A stretch of 33,078 nucleotides of DNA, from contig JAIRVG010000016.1 in the NCBI GenBank assembly GCA_031253995.1, positions 1 through 33,078 on the forward strand. The letters are read 5' to 3'. Every line of letters begins with the position of its first letter. The first letter of the stretch is position 1. The translations under genes and the position numbers were made by a program. The notes under the pieces are model-generated. The model searched no databases. It was not told the origin of the DNA and saw nothing but the letters and a program-made list of their open reading frames with translations. This stretch comes from Paucimonas sp. Lineage in GTDB: Bacteria; Pseudomonadota; Gammaproteobacteria; Pseudomonadales; Pseudomonadaceae. This document shows positions 24,310 to 31,300 of this stretch, one piece after another.

Positions 24310-26463
24310 TCAAAGCGCCTGGCCGATACGGCCCTTGCGCAGGGCATCGATGACCGCATCCTTGGCCCCGTCGGCAACGATCTTGCCGTTGTCCAGCACC
24401 AGCAAGCGGTCCACCAGGCTGAGCATCGAGGTACGGTGGGTCACCAGCAGCAGGGTCTTGCCCTCGACCCAGCCATGCAGGCGCTGGCGCAGTTGTTCCT
24501 CGCTGCTGTTGTCCATGTGGCTGGTGGGCTCGTCGAGTACCACGATCGGTGGTTCCAGCAGCATCGCCCGGGCCAGCAGCACCGCCTGGCGCTGGCCGCC
24601 GGACAGCAACTGCCCGCGCTCGCCCAGCGGCCGGTCGAAACCCCGCGGGTGCTGCCGGGCCAGTTCGCTGACCCCCGTGAGTTCGGCCACTTCCAGCATC
24701 CGCGCATCGCTGACGTAGCGCGCACCCAGGGTCAGGTTGTCGCGCAGGCTGCCCGCCAGCAGCGGCAGGTCATGGGCGACATAGCCGAGTTGCTGGCGCA
24801 GCTCGGTGATGTCCAGTTGGCGCAGGTCGAGGTTGTCGAAGAGGATCTGGCCCTCGTCCGGCTCATAGAAGCCCATCACCAGCCGCGCCAGGGTGCTCTT
24901 CCCGGAACCGCTGCGGCCGATGATGCCGATGCGCTCGCCGGGTTTGACGGCGAAGCCGATGTTGTTCAAGGCCGGGGCCGCTTGCCCGGGATAACGGAAG
25001 CTGACCCGGCTGACCTCCAGCGCCCCTTGCAACCGCGAATGCTCCAGCGGCTGTTGGTCGGCGCGACGCTCCTGGGGCAGGGCCATCAATGCATCGGTGC
25101 TGCGCATGGTCAGCTGGGCCTGCTGGTAGCGGGTGATCAGTCCGGCGATCTGCCCCAGGGGCGCGAGGACCCGGCTGCCGAGCATGTAGCTGGCGACTAG
25201 CGCACCGACGCTGAGGTTGCCGGCGATGATGCTGTAGACCCCGGCGACGATGGTGGCCATGCCGCAGAACTGCTGGACGAACAGGGTACCGTTGGTGGCC
25301 AGCGCCGCGAGGTTGCGGGCATGGGCGTCGAGCTGGGTGAGGGCGCCGTGGGTGCTTTCCCACTGGTACTGGCGTTCACTTTCGGCACCGCAGGCCTTGA
25401 GGGTTTCCAGGCCGCCGAGGGTCTCGATCAGCAGGGCCTGGCGCACCGAGCCGAGGGTCAGGCTCTTTTGCACTGTGTCGCGCAGGCGTACCTGGATCAG
25501 CAGGGCGAAGATGATGGTCACCGGGAAGGCGATCAGCGGGATCAGCACCAGCCAGCCACCGAGCAAGCCGATCACCGCCAGCATCAGCACGACGAAGGGC
25601 AGGTCGATGATGCTGGTCAGGGTCACGGCGGTGAGAAATTCGCGCAGGCCCTGGAAGTCATGGATGCTCTGGGCGAAGCCGCCGATGGTGGCCGGACGGG
25701 CTTTCATCGACATGCCGGTGATGCGTTCGAACAGGGTCGCCGACAGGATCAGGTCGGTCTTCTTGCCGGCCTGGTCCAGCAGGTGCGCGCGGACCACCCG
25801 CAGGATCAGTTCGAAGGTGGTGGCGATGAACAGGCCGATCACCAGCACCCACAGGGTCGAGATGGCCTGGTTGGGCACCACGCGGTCGTAGGTCTGCATG
25901 ACGAACAGCGGCACCAGCAGGCCCAGCAGGTTGATCAGCAGGCTGGCCAGCAGGGCATCGCTGTACAGCCAGCGGGATTGCTTGAGGGTGTCGCGGAACC
26001 AGGCGTGGACCCGTGGCACCAGCGGGTTGCGCTGGTGTTCCAGTTCGTGCCGTGGCCGGGCGAACAGGGCGTGGCCGGCGTAGGCTTCGTCGAGCTCGGC
26101 GCGGCTCACCAGTTGTTCGCCGCCATCGGCCTCGCAGGGCAGGATCAGCGCCTGGTCCTGGTCCTTCCAGCGCTGCAGCACGGCGCAGCGGCCGTCCTTG
26201 AACAGCAGCAGCACCGGCAGGTTCAACGCGGAAATCGCCGCCAGCTCGCGACGCAGCACCCGCGCCTGCAGGCCGGCTCGCGCCGCCGCCCGCGGCAGCA
26301 GGTCGACGTCCAGCCGCTGCTGGGGCAACGGCAGGCCGCTGCACAGGCTGGCGCGGCTTGCCGTGCAACCGTGGAGCTTGCAGAGAATCAACAGCCCATC
26401 GAGTAACGGATCATCGAAACTCTGGCGTTGGTCCGCCGAGCTCGCCGGTTGCATGCTGGTCAC
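24310..26463 (-). CDS. Type I secretion ABC ATPase with degenerate C39 domain (LapB/MapB type)
   Basis: A 717-residue inner-membrane ATPase that powers adhesin export. An N-terminal C39-like domain (about 15-135) lacks the catalytic Cys expected after Q-x4-D/E: the equivalent region reads DDPLLDGLLILCKLHG. It therefore should bind rather than cut its substrate. A transmembrane domain (about 165-445) and nucleotide-binding domain follow, with Walker A GRSGSGKST (516-524), signature LSGGQRQ (620-626), Walker B VVLDEPT (641-647) and switch His676. The GTG at 26463 (AGG 7 nt upstream) is my start; an ATG at 26454, three codons on, is an alternative. The gene lies 34 bp after the TolC-like gene. 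Confidence 0.94.
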   Translation of the reverse strand: MTSMQPASSADQRQSFDDPLLDGLLILCKLHGCTASRASLCSGLPLPQQRLDVDLLPRAAARAGLQARVLRRELAAISALNLPVLLLFKDGRCAVLQRWKDQDQALILPCEADGGEQLVSRAELDEAYAGHALFARPRHELEHQRNPLVPRVHAWFRDTLKQSRWLYSDALLASLLINLLGLLVPLFVMQTYDRVVPNQAISTLWVLVIGLFIATTFELILRVVRAHLLDQAGKKTDLILSATLFERITGMSMKARPATIGGFAQSIHDFQGLREFLTAVTLTSIIDLPFVVLMLAVIGLLGGWLVLIPLIAFPVTIIFALLIQVRLRDTVQKSLTLGSVRQALLIETLGGLETLKACGAESERQYQWESTHGALTQLDAHARNLAALATNGTLFVQQFCGMATIVAGVYSIIAGNLSVGALVASYMLGSRVLAPLGQIAGLITRYQQAQLTMRSTDALMALPQERRADQQPLEHSRLQGALEVSRVSFRYPGQAAPALNNIGFAVKPGERIGIIGRSGSGKSTLARLVMGFYEPDEGQILFDNLDLRQLDITELRQQLGYVAHDLPLLAGSLRDNLTLGARYVSDARMLEVAELTGVSELARQHPRGFDRPLGERGQLLSGGQRQAVLLARAMLLEPPIVVLDEPTSHMDNSSEEQLRQRLHGWVEGKTLLLVTHRTSMLSLVDRLLVLDNGKIVADGAKDAVIDALRKGRIGQAL

Positions 26464-26497
26464 AGTGGCCTGCCTTTGCGCCCTGGGGCGGACGCAG

Positions 26498-27871
26498 TCA
26501 ACGCATTTCGGGCAAACGTGCTTCGTTCTTCACTTCGCTCTGGGCCACTGCTTCGGGCGGCAGGGAGACCTTTTGCTTGCTCAGCAGGTCGCCCATGTTG
26601 GCCAGTACCCGGTAGCGCGAGAAGATTTCCGTGTAGCGCACTTCCACGTAGCGGCGATTGGCGTTGTACAGCTCGTTCTCGCTGTCCAGCACGTCCAGCA
26701 GGGTGCGTTGGCCCAGGCCGAACTGGTCCTGGTAGGCCGCGCGCACGCGGGTGGTGGTTTCTGCGTACTGGCGGGCCACCGGGGTCTGCACCTTGGCGTT
26801 TTCCATGGCGTTCCAGGCCAGGCGCAGGTCTTCGTTGAGCTGGCGCAGGGCGTTGTTGCGGATGTCCATGGCCTGGTTGATCTTGTGCGCGTCGGATTGC
26901 AGGCGGGCCTTGTCGCTGCCGCCGCGGAACAGGTTGTAGTTCAGTTCGACGCCGGCACTCCAGTCGGTGTTGGCATGACCTTCCTCGCCGCCCAGGTTGT
27001 TGTTGGCGGCAGTGGACAGGACGGCATCCAGGCGCGGGTAGAACGGCGACTTGGCCACTTCGTACTGCTGCTCGGCGGCATTGATGTCGGCCTGTGCCGA
27101 TTTCAGGTAGGGGTTGTTGGCCAGCATCTCCTGGCGGGCATCGGCCAGGGTCGCCGGGATTTCCACCGCGCTTGGGGAGGGCGCTTCCAGTTGGTCGGGA
27201 TCGCGGCCAATGACGCTGAAGAAGTTCGCCTCGGCGTCGGACAGGTCGACCTCGGCGGTGTACAGGTTGTTTTCCGCCAGCGCCCGGCGGGCAGTGGACT
27301 GGTCGAGGTCGGCGGTGCTGCCTACGCCGCGCTCGCTGCGCAGGCCGATCTGGTCATTGACCCGCAGGTGCGCCTGCAGGTTGTTCTTGGCCAGGCTCAC
27401 CAGTTCGCGGCGCTTGAGCAGTTCCAGGTAGACCTCGATGGCGCGCAGGCCGATGTCCTGCGAGGTGGCCTGGAGATAATAGGCACGGGAATTCGCCACG
27501 GCCTGGGTGCGGGCCACTTCGTTGGAGGTATTGAAGCCGTCGAAGATCATCTGCCGCAGCCGCAGTTGCGACTGGGTGTAGTTGAGGGTGCGTTTGTCGT
27601 GATTGCGCGTGCCGTCGGGATTCAGCCCGCGGGTATTGATGTTGTCGGAACGTTCCCGGCCGTAACCGGCGACCAGGTCGACGCTGGGGTAGTAGCCGCC
27701 GCGGGCGAACTTCACATCCTCGTCGGCGGACAACCGGCTGTTCGTCGCGGAGTGGATTTCCGGGTGGTAATCCACGGCGCTCTGTACTGCTTCCTGCAGG
27801 GACATCGCCTGGGCACTGGCACAGGACATGGCCAACAACAAGGCACTGGTGATGGGGTTCAAAACGCGCAT
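26498..27871 (-). CDS. TolC-family outer-membrane channel of the adhesin secretion system (LapE/MapE type)
   Basis: A 457-residue outer-membrane efflux protein with a signal peptide (LLLAMSCASAQA, cleavage before MSLQEA). Two TolC repeats are visible: SVDLVAGYGRE... to LELLKRRELVSLAKNNLQAH (about 60-170) and the second half with VAKSPFYPRLDAVLSTAA through GQRTLLDVLDSENELYNANRRYVEV (about 270-415). The C-terminal tail is charged. In Lap systems this pore holds the adhesin's N-terminus until LapG releases it. AGGGAGAA lies about 7 nt before ATG 27871. It is the first gene of a leftward lapE-lapB-lapC type operon, divergent from the adhesin gene. Confidence 0.93.
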   Translation of the reverse strand: MRVLNPITSALLLAMSCASAQAMSLQEAVQSAVDYHPEIHSATNSRLSADEDVKFARGGYYPSVDLVAGYGRERSDNINTRGLNPDGTRNHDKRTLNYTQSQLRLRQMIFDGFNTSNEVARTQAVANSRAYYLQATSQDIGLRAIEVYLELLKRRELVSLAKNNLQAHLRVNDQIGLRSERGVGSTADLDQSTARRALAENNLYTAEVDLSDAEANFFSVIGRDPDQLEAPSPSAVEIPATLADARQEMLANNPYLKSAQADINAAEQQYEVAKSPFYPRLDAVLSTAANNNLGGEEGHANTDWSAGVELNYNLFRGGSDKARLQSDAHKINQAMDIRNNALRQLNEDLRLAWNAMENAKVQTPVARQYAETTTRVRAAYQDQFGLGQRTLLDVLDSENELYNANRRYVEVRYTEIFSRYRVLANMGDLLSKQKVSLPPEAVAQSEVKNEARLPEMR

Positions 27872-28390
27872 GGGTTACTTCTCCCTGGATTCCATTTTTA
27901 GGTCTTGCAATCGCCAAAGATTTGACGAAAAAGAGGGTTCAAACCGTTTCAGGCTTGTAACAACAGAGCTAAGAACATCTGCGCGCAAAGCTAAGAAGAA
28001 ATTTTCATAAGGGTTATGCGAAAAAAAACTTATGCGGTCTAAGAAATCCAGCACATTGTTTAATCCACGCCCCTTGTATACCGGGCGCTGTGGCGCTTTT
28101 TTACTGGCGTCAGAAAGTTTTCAGGCCGTTATTCGGCACAGGGCAAGAAAGGAGTGGAGGGGAGAGGGATAACGGAAAAGATGGCGACGTAAAATTGACG
28201 TTAAGCGAGTCGCCAGTCTTTGTTGTCACTTCGCCGCGGCGACCTCCGCCAAGCCAGGGTTCTTCCGGGAAAACCCTTGGTCTTGACGGTCGCAGCTACT
28301 TCGAGTCGGACGCGGTCATTGCCCGTCCGCCCACGAAACACCACACGCTTTTCTGCAAGAGAACGTTGGCAGTGGATGAGGAGTGGCTAG
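27872..28390. promoter_or_regulatory. 519-bp divergent control region between the secretion operon and adhesin gene
   Basis: A gene-free interval noticeably more AT-rich on its lapE side. It holds three CTAAGAA motifs (27969-27975, 27991-27997, 28039-28045), a CATAA-GGG-TTATG palindrome (28006-28018), two TTATGCG motifs (28014-28020, 28030-28036), a cluster of five GGA motifs (28151-28176), a FleQ-like box (28186-28199) and an imperfect hairpin (near 28253-28280). GAGGAG (28378-28383) is the adhesin ribosome-binding site. No confident sigma70 -35/-10 pair is visible in either direction. Confidence 0.6.
28186..28199 (+). promoter_or_regulatory. FleQ-like box upstream of the adhesin gene
   Basis: GACGTAAAATTGAC matches 11 of 14 positions of the consensus GTCaNTAAAtTGAC recalled for FleQ (the N counted as a match). 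It lies about 190 bp before the adhesin start. FleQ is a c-di-GMP-responsive regulator known to control lapA-type adhesin genes in Pseudomonas. One site matched by eye is suggestive only. Confidence 0.45.
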
Positions 28391-31300
28391 ATGGCTAAGT
28401 CAATCGGTGTGGTCAGCAAGGTGATCGGTCAGGTGTTCGCGGTCGAGGCCGACGGAACCCGGCGGCTGTTGGTCGAAGGCGACCGGCTGTTCGCAGGGGA
28501 ACAACTGGTCACCGGCGCTGCGGGGGCAGTGGCGGTACACCTGGCCAACGGCGAGGAGCTGACCCTGGGCCGTGACAGCAGCCTGCTCCTGTCCAATGCC
28601 CTGCTGGCCAACCACGCGCCCCACGTGCTGGCGCCGGAGGTGATCACCCCCAGCGAAGCGCAGCTCACCGAGGTGGAGAAACTCCAGCAAGCCATCGCTG
28701 CCGGTGGCGACCCGACCCAGGATGCCGAAGCTGCTGCGGCCGGTCCCAACAATGGCGCGCCGGGAGCACTGGGTGGCGGGCATTCCTTCGTGCTGCTGAC
28801 CGAGGTCGGTGCACGGGTCGATCCGGTCATCGGCTTCCCCACCGCCGGTTTCAATTTCTTCGGCGAGCTGGCCAATCTCGAAACCGGGTTCATCGACCAC
28901 AGCCTGTTGCCGGCGGTGGACAATCCGATCAGCCTCGAAGGGCTGGCGGTGGCGGGGGGCGAGATCACCGTCAACGAAGCCAGCCTGCCACAAGGCTCTG
29001 CCAGCGATCCTGCGGCCCTGGTTCAGACCGGTACCTTCAGCGTGGTGGCCCCGGACGGGGTGTTCAACCTCAATGTCGGCGGCATCAACGTGCTGACCAA
29101 CGGCAGCGTCACCGGGGTGGGGCAGTCGATCACCACCGGCACTGGCAACCTCCTGACGATCACCGGCTACGATGCCGCCACAGGGGTGGTCAGCTACACC
29201 TACACCCTGACCACCGCAGGCAGTTCGGTGGGCGAGAGCATTCCGGTCTCCGCCAGCGACAGCAATGGTGATGTCACCAGCGGCAGCCTCGATGTCACCA
29301 TCGTCGACGACGTGCCACGGGCGGTGGACGACACCAACGCCTCGGTGGCCACGGAGGCCTCGACGGTCCTCACCGGCAACGTGCTGCCCAACGATATCCA
29401 GGGCGCCGACCGCACCGCCAACCCGATCATTCCCGGCACCTTCGTCGGCACCTACGGCACCCTGGTGCTGGCCTCGGACGGTTCCTACACCTATACCCTG
29501 AATCCGTCGGATCCGGACTTCGTCAACCTGCACGGCGGTGGCAAGGGTAGCGAAACCTTCACCTATACCCTGACCGATGCCGATGGCGACACCAGCACCG
29601 CCAACCTGGTGCTGAACATCACCAACCTCGACGACGGCGTGAACCTCGGCGGCCTCGGCGCCAACGGCGGGGTCATCAACGTCTTCGAGAGCAATCTCGC
29701 CAGCGGCAGCAGCCCCGACGCCCCGGCCCTGACCCAGGGCGGCAGCTTTACCGTCAGCGCGGCAGATGGCCTGCAGAACCTCAGCGTGGGTGGCATCAGC
29801 GTGATCAGTGGGGGCGTGGCGATCACCTCGCCACAATCCATTGTCACCCCGCTGGGCAATACCCTCACCGTCACCAGTTACGACCCGACTACCGGCGTGG
29901 TGACCTACAGCTACACCCTGCAGGAAAACGAGACGCACCCAACCGGTGGCGGTGCCAACAACCTGACTGAAACCTTCACCGTGGTGGCCAGCGATACCGA
30001 TGGCAGCACCAGCAGCATCGACCTCAATGTCGTCATCGTCGACGATGTGCCCCGGGCGGTGGACGACACCAATGCGGCGGTGGCTACCGAGGCATCGACG
30101 GTGCTGACTGGCAATGTGCTGCCCAACGATATCCAGGGCGCCGACCGTGTGGCCAACCCGATCGTACCGGGCACCTTCGTCGGTACCTACGGCACCTTGG
30201 TGCTGGCAGCAGACGGTTCCTACACCTACACCCTGAATCCTTCGGACCCGGACTTCTTCAATCTTCACGGTGGCGGCCAGGGTACCGAGACCTTCGCCTA
30301 CACCCTGACCGATGCCGATGGCGATACCAGCACCGCGAACCTGGTGCTGAACATCACCAACCTGAACGACCCGGTGACCCTGGGCGGTCTCGACACCGCC
30401 GGCAGTGAACTGTCGGTCGACGAGAAGAACCTGGCGGCTGGCAGCAGCCCGGATGCCGCGGCGCTGACCCAGAGTGGCACCTTCACCGTGAGCGCGCCGG
30501 ATGGTCTGCAAACCTTGAGCGTGGGCGGTATCAACGTGATCAGCGGCGGTGTCGTGGCTGGATTCCCGCAGACGGTGACCACGCCGCTGGGGAACGCCCT
30601 GACAGTGACGGGCTACAACTCCGCTACTGGGGTCGTGTCCTACAGCTACACCTTGCTGGAGAACGAAGCGCATCCTTCTGCGGGTGGGGCCAATAGCCTG
30701 ACCGAGAGTTTCACCGTCACTGCGACTGACACCGACGGCAGCAGCAGTACCGGCAGCCTGGATGTGAATATCGTCGACGACACGCCGACTGCCGTTGCGG
30801 ATACCAATGGCTCGGTAGCCACCGAAGCGGCCACAGTGTTGACGGGGAATGTGCTGACCAATGACGTGCAGGGCGCTGACCGTGTCGTCGGACCGATCAC
30901 TGCGGGTACCTTCGTCGGGACCTACGGCACCCTGGTGCTGGCGGCGGACGGTTCCTACACCTACACGCTGAATCCTGCGGACCCGGACTTCTTCAACCTG
31001 CACGGCGGTGGCACGGGCATCGAGACCTTCGCCTACACGCTGACCGATGCCGATGGCGATACCAGCACCGCCAACCTGGTGCTGAACATCACCAACCTCA
31101 ATGATCCGGTGACGCTGACCGGTCTGGATAACGCCGGTGGTGAGTTGTCGGTTTACGAGAAGAACCTGGCGGCGGGCAGCAGTCCGGATGCCGGGGCGCT
31201 GACCCAGGCGGGCACCTTCTCGATCACTGCGCCGGATGGTCTGCAAAGCCTGAGTGTGGGTGGCATCAATGTCATCAGTGGTGGTGTGGCGGCGACCTTC

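Noticed and set aside
28090..28398. A 102-codon open frame in the adhesin control region
   Set aside because: No ribosome-binding site, atypical composition, and it overlaps the FleQ-like box and the adhesin start in another frame.
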